This document shows, piece after piece, positions 1 through 5,655 of a stretch of 11,259 nucleotides of DNA. The DNA comes from Bacteroidales bacterium (GTDB taxonomy: Bacteria; Bacteroidota; Bacteroidia; Bacteroidales; Muribaculaceae). The translations under genes were made by a program, and so were the position numbers. Location: the NCBI GenBank assembly GCA_019420545.1, contig JAHZGZ010000201.1:11134-22392 (forward strand), given 5' to 3'. Below the pieces are notes generated by a model. The model did no database searches and was not told the DNA's origin. It worked only from the letters and a program-made list of their open reading frames with translations. Within the stretch, counting starts at the first letter, position 1; the number at the start of each line of letters is the position of its first letter.

Positions 1-54
1 GCGCACATACCTCCTTACCGGCACGCTGTATTCTTTCACTAAGTATCCTTCCAT
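1..54 (-). CDS. 5' end of a divergent gene, product unknown (partial)
   Basis: Only the first 18 codons lie in the window, read leftward from an ATG at 54-52; the frame stays open to the edge. The visible peptide begins MEGYLVKEYSVPVRR, too short to assign to a family. The case for a real gene is its position: a consensus Bacteroidota promoter (102-71) ends about 17 bases upstream of this ATG. A second ATG in another frame, at 8-6, has an AAGGAGGT directly against it with no spacer, so I prefer the ATG at 54. Being divergent from pyrB, it could share regulation with it, but nothing in the sequence shows its job. Confidence 0.4.
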   Translation of the reverse strand, partial: MEGYLVKEYSVPVRRYVR

Positions 55-70
55 AAACGGGTGTTTTCTG

Positions 71-102
71 CAAAAATAGTGAAGAATGCAATGTGGTGCA
101 AA
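71..102 (-). promoter_or_regulatory. Bacteroidota-type promoter for the divergent left-hand gene
   Basis: On the minus strand TTTG (102-99) is followed by exactly 20 bases and TATTTTTG (78-71), a full match to the Bacteroidota housekeeping consensus TTTG-N19-21-TAnnTTTG. Transcription would start near 66, leaving a leader of about a dozen bases before the ATG at 54. Functional use is inferred. Confidence 0.6.
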
Positions 103-117
103 CCGAGGTCGCGAAAA

Positions 118-149
118 TTTGGCAGAGCCGTCAGATTGTAGTAAATTTG
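118..149 (+). promoter_or_regulatory. Bacteroidota-type promoter of pyrB
   Basis: TTTG (118-121), 20 bases, then TAAATTTG (142-149): a full match to the -33/-7 consensus of the Bacteroidota primary sigma factor. Transcription would begin near 155, so the in-frame upstream ATG of pyrB at 93 would not be in the mRNA, and the ATG at 177 is the real start. The leader of about 20 bases is too short to hold an attenuator, so any pyrimidine control would act at the promoter or on the enzyme. Confidence 0.7.
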
Positions 150-176
150 CGGGGAGGAAATTCTACACTTGCAACT

Positions 177-1106
177 ATGAATCCCAACAGTTTGGTAAGC
201 ATCTCCGACATCAGCAAGGAGGAGATTCTGCGCCTTTTGCGCCAGGCCCGTTATTTCGAGAGCCACCCCAACCAGCGTATTCTTGAAGGCAAAGTTGTGG
301 CGACGCTCTTCTTTGAGCCGTCGACACGTACGCGCCTCAGTTTTGAGACCGCCGTCAACCGCCTCGGAGGGCGTGTGATCGGATTCTCCGATGCTTCCAC
401 TACCAGCTCGTCGAAGGGCGAGACTCTGAAAGACACCATCAAGATGGTAAGCAACTATGCCGACCTTATCGTGATGCGCCACCATCTGGAGGGAGCGGCA
501 CGATATGCCACCGAGGTGACAGAAGTGCCCATAATCAATGCCGGAGACGGTGCCCACCAGCACCCCTCGCAGACGATGCTCGACCTCTATTCGATTTACA
601 AGACCCAGGGCCGGCTCGACAACCTCAACATTACTCTCGTGGGCGACCTCAAGTACGGACGCACCGTCCACTCGCTGCTTGAGGCCATGCAGTATTTCAA
701 TCCTACATTCAATTTTGTGGCATGCAAGGAATTGCAGATGCCGCCGGAATACCGCCAGTTCTGCACCGACAAGGGTATCCGCTACAACGAAAGCACCGAC
801 TTCTCGCCCGAGATAATCAATTCGAGCGACATAATATACATGACCCGCGTGCAGCGCGAACGCTTTACCGACATTATGGAGTATGAGAAGGTAAAGAACC
901 TTTACAACCTCAACGCCGCCATGCTCGAAGGCTCGAAAGAGAATCTGCGTGTGCTCCACCCGCTGCCCCGCGTCAACGAAATCGACCAGGATGTCGACGA
1001 GAGCCCCAAAGCCTACTATTTCCAGCAGGCCAAGAACGGCCTTTTCGCCCGTCAGGCAATCATATGCCGCGCCCTCGGCCTAGAGATCCCCGAAGAAGAA
1101 GTGTAA
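177..1106 (+). CDS. pyrB: Aspartate carbamoyltransferase catalytic subunit
   Basis: Cytoplasmic enzyme that joins carbamoyl phosphate and L-aspartate to give N-carbamoylaspartate, the committed step of pyrimidine synthesis. The protein is 309 residues, normal for the family. The carbamoyl-phosphate motif FFEPSTRTRLSFE lies at residues 45-57. The loop lysine before GET is K80, matching Lys84 of E. coli. MRHH starts at 100, QHPSQTMLDL at 128 and the HPLPR loop at 261-265. The start at 177 is preferred over an in-frame ATG at 93 because the consensus promoter lies between them and the extra residues have no family counterpart. A GGAGG stands 19 bases upstream, too far to be a classical ribosome site. 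pyrI follows 21 bases after the stop, as expected for a PyrB-PyrI holoenzyme. No key residue appears to be missing. Confidence 0.97.
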   Translation: MNPNSLVSISDISKEEILRLLRQARYFESHPNQRILEGKVVATLFFEPSTRTRLSFETAVNRLGGRVIGFSDASTTSSSKGETLKDTIKMVSNYADLIVMRHHLEGAARYATEVTEVPIINAGDGAHQHPSQTMLDLYSIYKTQGRLDNLNITLVGDLKYGRTVHSLLEAMQYFNPTFNFVACKELQMPPEYRQFCTDKGIRYNESTDFSPEIINSSDIIYMTRVQRERFTDIMEYEKVKNLYNLNAAMLEGSKENLRVLHPLPRVNEIDQDVDESPKAYYFQQAKNGLFARQAIICRALGLEIPEEEV

Positions 1107-1127
1107 TACCCACCATCCGGAAAAGTC

Positions 1128-1586
1128 ATGTCATCAAAAAAAGAACTCGCCGTAGCCGCCCTGCGCAACGGCACAGTGATTGACCGCATACCCTCGTCGG
1201 TACTCTTCGAGGCCGTAAGAATCCTCGGCATCGAGCGTCTCGACAAGCATGTAACCATCGGCAACAACCTCGACTCCAAGAAGCTCGGCACCAAGGGTAT
1301 CATAAAGGTGGCCGACACCTTCTTCCCCGAGGACGTGCTCAACCGCATAGCCCTGATCGCCCCGACCGCCAAGATCAACATCATACGCGACTTCGAGGTG
1401 GTGGAGAAGTACCATGTGGAACTCCCCTCTACCATCATGGGCATCGTGAAGTGCGACAACCCCAAATGTATCACCAACAACGAGCCGATGCGCACTCGCT
1501 TCGATCTCGTCGATCCGGCCCACCGCGTGATCCGCTGCTACTACTGCGGTCACTCGGTCGCTGCCTCCCACGCCCACATCAAATAA
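1128..1586 (+). CDS. pyrI: Aspartate carbamoyltransferase regulatory subunit
   Basis: Regulatory chain that binds nucleotides and tunes the PyrB catalytic trimers; in enterobacteria CTP inhibits and ATP activates. The protein is 152 residues, nearly identical in length to E. coli PyrI (153). The N-terminal part is the nucleotide-binding domain (about 1-100, with LGTKGIIK at 53-60). The C-terminal zinc domain has four cysteines, C109, C114, C137 and C140, in the expected C-x4-C-x22-C-x2-C spacing, which holds the contact with PyrB. It starts 21 bases after pyrB and is surely co-transcribed. Its presence indicates allosteric feedback on the pathway; which nucleotides act here cannot be read from sequence. 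Confidence 0.96.
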   Translation: MSSKKELAVAALRNGTVIDRIPSSVLFEAVRILGIERLDKHVTIGNNLDSKKLGTKGIIKVADTFFPEDVLNRIALIAPTAKINIIRDFEVVEKYHVELPSTIMGIVKCDNPKCITNNEPMRTRFDLVDPAHRVIRCYYCGHSVAASHAHIK

Positions 1587-1598
1587 TCAGCTTACACG

Positions 1599-2171
1599 AT
1601 GAAGCAAGTCTGGAAACCCGGCAACATGATCTACCCCGTGCCTGCGGCGCTCGTTACCTGCGGCAACACCCCCGAGCGCTACAACATGCTCACCGTGGCA
1701 TGGACGGGCACCATCTGTTCCGAGCCGCCGATGTGCTACATATCGGTGCGCCGCTCGCGCCACAGCTATCCGATAATAAAGGAGGAGATGGAGTTTACCA
1801 TCAACCTCACCACTGTGGAGATGGCCCGCGCCACCGACTGGGCCGGCGTGCGCTCCGGTGCCGACTACAACAAGTGGGCCGAGACCGGCCTGACACCCGT
1901 AAAGGGCGTCAATGTCGGCTGTCCCTATATTGAGGAGGCGCCGCTCAGCATCGAGTGCCGTGTGCGCGACGTGATGGCGCTCGGCAGCCACGACATGTTT
2001 ATCGCCGACGTTGCGGGAGTGATTGCTGACGACCGCTATATCGACCCTGCCACGGGAGCCTTCGACCTCGCCCGCGCCGGCCTCATGGCCTACAGCCATG
2101 GCGGCTACTATGAGCTGGGGCGCTGCCTCGGACGCTTCGGCTGGTCGGTGAAAGGGCAGAAAAAGAAGTAA
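1599..2171 (+). CDS. Flavin reductase-like / flavoredoxin-type FMN-binding protein
   Basis: Predicted soluble 190-residue protein of the flavin reductase-like domain family (split-barrel FMN binding; flavoredoxin relatives). Family-like features are the early P-x-P (13-15), the stretch GNTPERYNMLTVAWTG at 22-37, PPMCYISVR at 43-51, the HSYPIIKE helix near 55-62 and EFTINL at 65-70. There is no signal peptide or membrane segment. It starts 12 bases after pyrI, so it is very likely in the pyrB-pyrI transcript. Members either carry electrons as FMN proteins or reduce flavin with NAD(P)H; the sequence does not say which. A link to the flavin-dependent dihydroorotate step is tempting but unsupported. 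No SD-like sequence precedes the ATG. Confidence 0.85.
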   Translation: MKQVWKPGNMIYPVPAALVTCGNTPERYNMLTVAWTGTICSEPPMCYISVRRSRHSYPIIKEEMEFTINLTTVEMARATDWAGVRSGADYNKWAETGLTPVKGVNVGCPYIEEAPLSIECRVRDVMALGSHDMFIADVAGVIADDRYIDPATGAFDLARAGLMAYSHGGYYELGRCLGRFGWSVKGQKKK

Positions 2172-2275
2172 CCCCGGCTCCGGGAATCACTCGGAGTCCG
2201 CTGAGAGATCCGGATACTCGAGTTTCCTATGATTCAACAACATTTCACCAAATAATAAACCCCCAATCAACGCAA

Positions 2276-3556
2276 ATGGAAAGAGACAACGCCATCTTCG
2301 ACATCATTGAGCGCGAGCATCAGCGTCAGCGCCACGGCATCGAACTGATCGCCTCTGAGAACTTCGTCAGCGATCAGGTGATGCAGGCCATGGGCTCATG
2401 CCTTACCAACAAATATGCCGAGGGTTATCCCGGCCACCGCTACTACGGCGGTTGCCAGGTGGTCGACGAGGCCGAGAGCATCGCCATCGACCGCATCAAG
2501 CGCATCTTCGGCGCCGAGTATGCCAACGTTCAGCCCCACTCGGGCGCTCAGGCCAACATGGCCGTATTCATGGCATGCCTCAAGCCGGGCGACAAGTTCC
2601 TCGGTCTTAACCTTTCCCACGGAGGTCACCTTTCCCACGGAAGCCCTGTAAACTTCTCGGGACTCATGTTCCAGGCTCTTGAATACAATGTAAAGGAAGA
2701 TACCGGCCTCGTCGACTACGAACAGATGGAGGAGGTAGCGCGCCGCGAGCGTCCGAAGCTCATCATCGGTGGTGCCAGTGCCTATAGCCGCGAGTGGGAC
2801 TATGCCCGCATGCGCCGTCTGGCCGACGAAATCGGTGCTATCTTCATGGTCGACATGGCTCACCCCGCCGGCCTCATTGCCGCCGGTCTGCTCGACAATC
2901 CTCTGAAGTACGCCCATATCGTTACCTCTACCACCCACAAGACCCTCCGCGGGCCGCGCGGCGGCATCATTCTTCTTGGCAAGGATTTTGAAAATCCCTG
3001 GGGCAAGACCAATCCCAAGGGTGAGATCCGCAAGATGTCGGCGCTGCTCGACTCAGCAGTGTTCCCCGGTGTGCAGGGTGGCCCGCTCGAGCATGTCATC
3101 GCCGCCAAGGCCGTTGCATTTGGCGAGGCTCTACAGCCCAGCTACCGCGACTATCAGGCGCAGGTTAAGAAGAACGCCGCTGTAATGGCACAGGGCCTTA
3201 TCGACAAGGGCTACAAGATTATCTCCGGCGGTACCGACAACCACTGCATGCTCGTCGACCTCCGCACCAAGTTCCCCGACCTCACCGGTAAGGTGGCCGA
3301 GAAGGTGCTCGTTGAGGCCGATATCACCGCCAACAAGAATATGGTGCCCTTCGACAGCCGCTCGCCGTTCCAGACCTCCGGTATCCGTCTCGGTACTCCC
3401 GCCATCACTACACGCGGTGCCAAGGAAGACCTCATGGGCGACATTGTTGAGATGATCGACACCGTGCTCTCCCACCACGACGATCCCAAGGTGATTGCCG
3501 CCGTACGCGAGAAAGTCAACTCCGTGATGGAAGGCTATCCCATGTTCGCCTATTGA
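2276..3556 (+). CDS. glyA: Serine hydroxymethyltransferase
   Basis: PLP enzyme that moves the one-carbon unit of serine to tetrahydrofolate, giving glycine and 5,10-methylene-THF for thymidylate, purine and methionine synthesis. The protein is 426 residues, standard for bacterial SHMT. Visible motifs are ELIASENF (23-30), YPGHRYYGG (51-59), PHSGAQANMAVF (87-98), SHGGHLSHGSPVNFSG (114-129), MVDMAHPAGL (191-200) and the cofactor-lysine motif TTHKTLRGPRGG with K222 as the Schiff-base lysine. R371 in SGIRLGTPA is the substrate-carboxylate arginine. A gap of 104 bases separates it from the flavin reductase gene; I find no convincing -33/-7 promoter in it, so read-through from pyrB or a weaker promoter are both possible. 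A strong terminator closes the unit. Confidence 0.97.
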   Translation: MERDNAIFDIIEREHQRQRHGIELIASENFVSDQVMQAMGSCLTNKYAEGYPGHRYYGGCQVVDEAESIAIDRIKRIFGAEYANVQPHSGAQANMAVFMACLKPGDKFLGLNLSHGGHLSHGSPVNFSGLMFQALEYNVKEDTGLVDYEQMEEVARRERPKLIIGGASAYSREWDYARMRRLADEIGAIFMVDMAHPAGLIAAGLLDNPLKYAHIVTSTTHKTLRGPRGGIILLGKDFENPWGKTNPKGEIRKMSALLDSAVFPGVQGGPLEHVIAAKAVAFGEALQPSYRDYQAQVKKNAAVMAQGLIDKGYKIISGGTDNHCMLVDLRTKFPDLTGKVAEKVLVEADITANKNMVPFDSRSPFQTSGIRLGTPAITTRGAKEDLMGDIVEMIDTVLSHHDDPKVIAAVREKVNSVMEGYPMFAY

Positions 3557-3586
3557 TCAGCATACAGGCAGTAATCGAATATCCCC

Positions 3587-3630
3587 GGCTTCCCCTGCAA
3601 GCGCACTCCGCTTCAGGGGAAGCCTTTTTT
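3587..3630 (+). terminator. Rho-independent terminator after glyA
   Basis: GGCTTCCCCTG (3587-3597) pairs fully with CAGGGGAAGCC (3614-3624). After one bulged C (3598), AAGCG (3599-3603) pairs with CGCTT (3609-3613) around the loop CACTC. Six Ts follow at 3625-3630. This 16-bp stem with a T tract, 30 bases after the glyA stop, is a classical strong terminator. A second partial copy of the T tract plus ATTCGGG follows at 3643-3655. Confidence 0.93.
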
Positions 3631-3780
3631 ATTCGGGAAAATCTTTTTATTCGGGGAGGTCTTCATAAACCCGCACGGAGATCACAGAGGCCACAGAGAT
3701 TTTGTTGCCGGAAATTTGTACTGGGATGGCGGCTCTTTAGCGCGCCACGATTATAATTATCTCATACTGCTTTTGTATAG
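3631..3780. other. Intergenic stretch between glyA terminator and REPIN-like element, no gene seen
   Basis: I see no credible coding frame here. It holds a near-repeat of the terminator tail (CTTTTTATTCGGG at 3643-3655), the three-unit 9-bp tandem repeat at 3674-3700, and otherwise unremarkable AT-rich sequence. Together with the repeat at 3781-3862 it fills the 338-base gap between the converging glyA and the membrane protein gene ending at 3895. Confidence 0.6.
3674..3700. repeat. Three-unit 9-bp tandem repeat
   Basis: CACGGAGAT (3674-3682), CACAGAGGC (3683-3691) and CACAGAGAT (3692-3700) are contiguous 9-bp units sharing CAC-GAG. It lies outside genes, after the glyA terminator. No function can be inferred. 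Confidence 0.6.
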
Positions 3781-3862
3781 TAGGAGACGCGATTTCCAAC
3801 CGCGTTACGTTGACAGCCAGTGATTTACGCTGTTTTTAGGCAGTTGGAAACTGCCTCTCCTA
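3781..3862 (+). repeat. REPIN-like double-hairpin repeat, copy A
   Basis: An 82-bp element bounded by the inverted pair TAGGAGA (3781-3787) and TCTCCTA (3856-3862). Inside are two hairpins: ACGCGATT-tcc-AACCGCGT (left, one mismatch) and AGGCAGTT-gga-AACTGCCT (3838-3856, eight perfect pairs). Read outward, each half has the same layout, a hairpin around GTTGGAAA followed by TCTCCTA, so the whole is two related REP-type units in inverted orientation. A second copy lies at 8782-8861. It sits 32 bases downstream of the stop of the minus-strand gene ending at 3895 and in the tail-to-tail gap with glyA, so it could also act as a hairpin on that transcript. No RAYT transposase is in the window. Confidence 0.85.
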
Positions 3863-3894
3863 TCTGGTTCCGCATCCCCATGCCGCTTCGCGCT

Positions 3895-4344
3895 CTACCG
3901 TTTCTTTAATATGTAAAGCCATAATGCCACCAGCTCCATTAGGGCAATAAACACGACATCACCGATAGAGTCGGGAAGTCTCCACTGCACTAAATAGAAT
4001 ATTGCCGGTAGCTCGGCGAATGTTATCGAAAGCTGACGGGCGTATTTAGCCTTGAAGCCCCTTATCGCCTGACGTTTTGCTGCCGGTGGTGCGATTTCCG
4101 AATGTCTGTCTATGAAAGTGGTTGTGTAGTTGAGATATTCCTTGCGTAAAGATATTCCTACATAAGCTCCTATACATATACATATAAAAAGGCATAAGAA
4201 CTGACTCCCTGTGGGTTCGCCAAATACCGTTACTTCTCCATGCTTAAATAAATTACTTATAATCAATAGAATATAGATGAGTATAATCAATCCCGCTGCA
4301 CCAAGCAGCCCGTATTTGAATGTGTCTTTTAAGGTGTGTCCCAT
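3895..4344 (-). CDS. Small integral membrane protein, family unknown; diverged copy of the 4839-5297 gene
   Basis: 149 residues that I cannot assign to a named family. Four hydrophobic segments are visible: about 11-33, 47-66, 106-122 and 128-146. A charged loop between the second and third carries the motifs YVGISLRK, FIDxH, IAxPxAKRxAIRGFK and YARQL, and PDSxGD stands before the last segment. The same motifs in the same order occur in the gene at 4839-5297, so the two are paralogues with an unrelated gene between them. No enzyme motif or signal peptide is seen. It begins 65 bases after the 4410-4811 gene, probably in the same transcript, although TACATTTC at 4373-4366 is a one-mismatch -7 box that might give it its own start. 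Function unknown. Confidence 0.75.
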   Translation of the reverse strand: MGHTLKDTFKYGLLGAAGLIILIYILLIISNLFKHGEVTVFGEPTGSQFLCLFICICIGAYVGISLRKEYLNYTTTFIDRHSEIAPPAAKRQAIRGFKAKYARQLSITFAELPAIFYLVQWRLPDSIGDVVFIALMELVALWLYILKKR

Positions 4345-4409
4345 TGATCTTTATTGTAGGTGTATGAAATGTATCGTTCAATTGTTGTGCAAGGTCGTTG
4401 CGCCTCATG

Positions 4410-4811
4410 TTATGACACTGACGTTTTATGTATGAACTTCTTGCCGAAACCGGCGGCATAGATGAAAGTTGCCGTCCAGATGCATGTCAGAGCCACAGCC
4501 GGACGATAAAACACGTCGTGGCCGAACATGGAATAATAAATCGTTGCGGCTTCCGCGATGGCCAATGCAAAGGTAAGGGAGTGCGTGATGCGTGCATCCA
4601 GTGTGCCGACACCCTTGTAATCCGTGTCCGCTACAAATACCTTGCTCCACAGAAACAGCACCATGCTTCCGCCCCAGAATATGATGGCGCCCTCAAGCCA
4701 CTCCTGCACCTTGACAGCCTCGGTACCCAGCCCCCGCATTGTAAGGAGGGCTACCGTCAGCACCCAGTTGGTCGCGATGTAACCCAGATAACTGAATTTA
4801 TATTTTCTCAT
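4410..4811 (-). CDS. Small integral membrane protein, family unknown
   Basis: 133 residues with about four predicted membrane segments: near 9-24 (GYIATNWVLTVALLTM), 41-58 (GAIIFWGGSMVLFLW), 76-95 and 104-122. Short basic ends (MRKYK at the start, GKKFIHK at the end) would favour both termini in the cytoplasm. I do not recognise the family, and by eye it is not a copy of its two neighbours, although it is enclosed between them. It starts 27 bases after the stop of the 4839-5297 gene, so co-transcription is very likely. The overlapping 133-residue frame on the other strand is rejected because it lacks membrane-protein or other family character. Function unknown; the context suggests membrane proteins that work together. 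Confidence 0.72.
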   Translation of the reverse strand: MRKYKFSYLGYIATNWVLTVALLTMRGLGTEAVKVQEWLEGAIIFWGGSMVLFLWSKVFVADTDYKGVGTLDARITHSLTFALAIAEAATIYYSMFGHDVFYRPAVALTCIWTATFIYAAGFGKKFIHKTSVS

Positions 4812-4838
4812 TCTATATGTAGGAATTGAATGTTTTCA

Positions 4839-5297
4839 TCAGTAGATATTCTGATTCTTTATCTTGTATAGCCGGTAGGCGATTATTTCGAGTACGGCCA
4901 TGAACGCAAAATCTCCAAAAGAGTCGGGGATTTGCAGCTCAAATGTGTAGTATGCAAATGGAAATAAGGCAACTACAGGAAACAGTTGGCGTGCATACAG
5001 TATCTTGAATCCTCTTATGGCAAGTCGTTTTGCTTCCGGTTGCGCGATGTCCTTGTGCTCATCTATGAAATTGGCGATATAGCCTACATACTGTTTTCGC
5101 AGGGATATTCCTACATATACACCCGCGCATGTCCAGAACAGCCATAGATAATAAAAGTCCGCCGGTTCGCCGAGGCCCGTAAATAACTCTCCATACTTAA
5201 AATAGGTGCCTACAAGCATGAACATATAGGTGAACACGGCCATTCCCGCAGCGCCGAGCACCCCGTATTTCACCGGTTTGATTTCGTTGGATGACAT
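4839..5297 (-). CDS. Small integral membrane protein, family unknown; diverged copy of the 3895-4344 gene
   Basis: 152 residues starting MSSNEIKPVKYGVLGAAG. The frame is open up to 5432, but I choose the ATG at 5297-5295 because homology to the paralogue at 3895-4344 begins there (KYGxLGAAG) and the upstream ATG falls inside the hairpin at 5419-5462. Four membrane segments are visible, about 13-36, 51-69, 110-128 and 131-148. The shared signature is YVGISLRK, FIDEH, IAQPEAKRLAIRGFK, YARQL and PDSFGD; the highly conserved charged loop between helices two and three suggests a functional cytoplasmic face. It leads a probable three-gene transcript with 4410-4811 and 3895-4344. No perfect promoter is seen upstream. 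Function unknown. Confidence 0.78.
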   Translation of the reverse strand: MSSNEIKPVKYGVLGAAGMAVFTYMFMLVGTYFKYGELFTGLGEPADFYYLWLFWTCAGVYVGISLRKQYVGYIANFIDEHKDIAQPEAKRLAIRGFKILYARQLFPVVALFPFAYYTFELQIPDSFGDFAFMAVLEIIAYRLYKIKNQNIY

Positions 5298-5418
5298 AAT
5301 GTTTGCTCTTGATATTTGTCGTAAAATTAAGTAATTTATTTCAGATTGTTGTATTAATGAGACAATTTCGGATGTTTTTTTAATTTGTGCTTCTGGGGGA
5401 TTTTCCGATATTGGGAGT

Positions 5419-5462
5419 GGAGTCACTGCCATCTATGTGTGTTTTCAGATGACAGTGACTCC
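5419..5462. terminator. Hairpin after the lipoprotein/small membrane protein pair, possible terminator
   Basis: GGAGTCACTG (5419-5428) pairs perfectly with CAGTGACTCC (5453-5462). Inside, ATCT (5431-5434) also pairs with AGAT (5447-5450). It lies 16 bases beyond the stop of the minus-strand gene at 5479-5655 and before the next gene, the place of a terminator. No T tract follows on either strand, so termination or 3'-end protection is inferred only. Confidence 0.5.
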
Positions 5463-5478
5463 TTGATTAGGAACATAT

Positions 5479-5655
5479 TTATCTGTTCCGGTGTCTCTTA
5501 ATTAAGATAGCATATGCAATTGTGCCAATGATAATCGACATAAATGATGGCGTTATTATTGCGATATTACGAGATTTGATCACATCGTATATAGGCCACG
5601 ACATGCATATGAGACTTCCGAAATAGATTATCGAATATTTTGCGATCTTATTCAT
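5479..5655 (-). CDS. 58-residue two-helix membrane protein, translationally coupled to the lipoprotein gene
   Basis: Small protein MNKIAKYSIIYFGSL... with two hydrophobic segments, about 8-25 and 31-52, and a strongly basic end (KRHRNR). The ATG (5655-5653) overlaps the stop of the preceding gene in the sequence TAATG, a classical coupling signal. The frame extends further upstream, but that part only mirrors the lipoprotein gene in another frame and is Cys/Arg-rich, so I reject the longer start. It is not recognised as any family. Tight coupling to a protein with a glycine-zipper tail makes a partner, chaperone-like or immunity role conceivable, by analogy with small membrane immunity proteins of bacteriocins; this is inference. 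Confidence 0.62.
   Translation of the reverse strand: MNKIAKYSIIYFGSLICMSWPIYDVIKSRNIAIITPSFMSIIIGTIAYAILIKRHRNR

Noticed and set aside
93..176. Upstream 28-residue extension of pyrB starting at ATG 93
   Set aside because: The consensus promoter at 118-149 lies inside it, and the extra residues do not resemble the PyrB N-terminus.
202..202. The second finding carries a nominal coordinate of 202, which is a residue number and not a window position
   Set aside because: The real location of the glycine ladder is about 5670-5723 on the minus strand; nothing unusual is claimed at window base 202.
39..959. 306-residue open frame on the strand opposite pyrB
   Set aside because: It mirrors a GC-rich, clearly functional pyrB and shows no family motif; long antisense frames are expected with this codon bias.
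1134..1577. Antisense frames over pyrI and the flavin reductase gene (also 1587-2099)
   Set aside because: They mirror well-supported genes and show low-complexity His/Val/Gly-rich composition without motifs.
2172..2275. Possible glyA promoter or attenuator in the gap before glyA
   Set aside because: The best -7 candidate (TATGATTC near 2228) matches poorly, there is no -33 partner, and the small CCCGG/CCGGG inverted repeat has a two-base loop.
3553..3756. 67-residue plus-strand frame after glyA
   Set aside because: It runs through the intrinsic terminator and tandem repeat and looks like no protein family.
4428..4829. 133-residue plus-strand frame opposite the 4410-4811 membrane protein gene
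   Set aside because: Cys/His-rich with no membrane or domain pattern, whereas the minus-strand frame gives four coherent hydrophobic segments and fits the local gene order.
5298..5432. 45-residue N-terminal extension of the 4839-5297 gene
   Set aside because: The ATG lies in a hairpin arm, the added sequence lacks a counterpart in the paralogue, and homology starts at the ATG at 5297.
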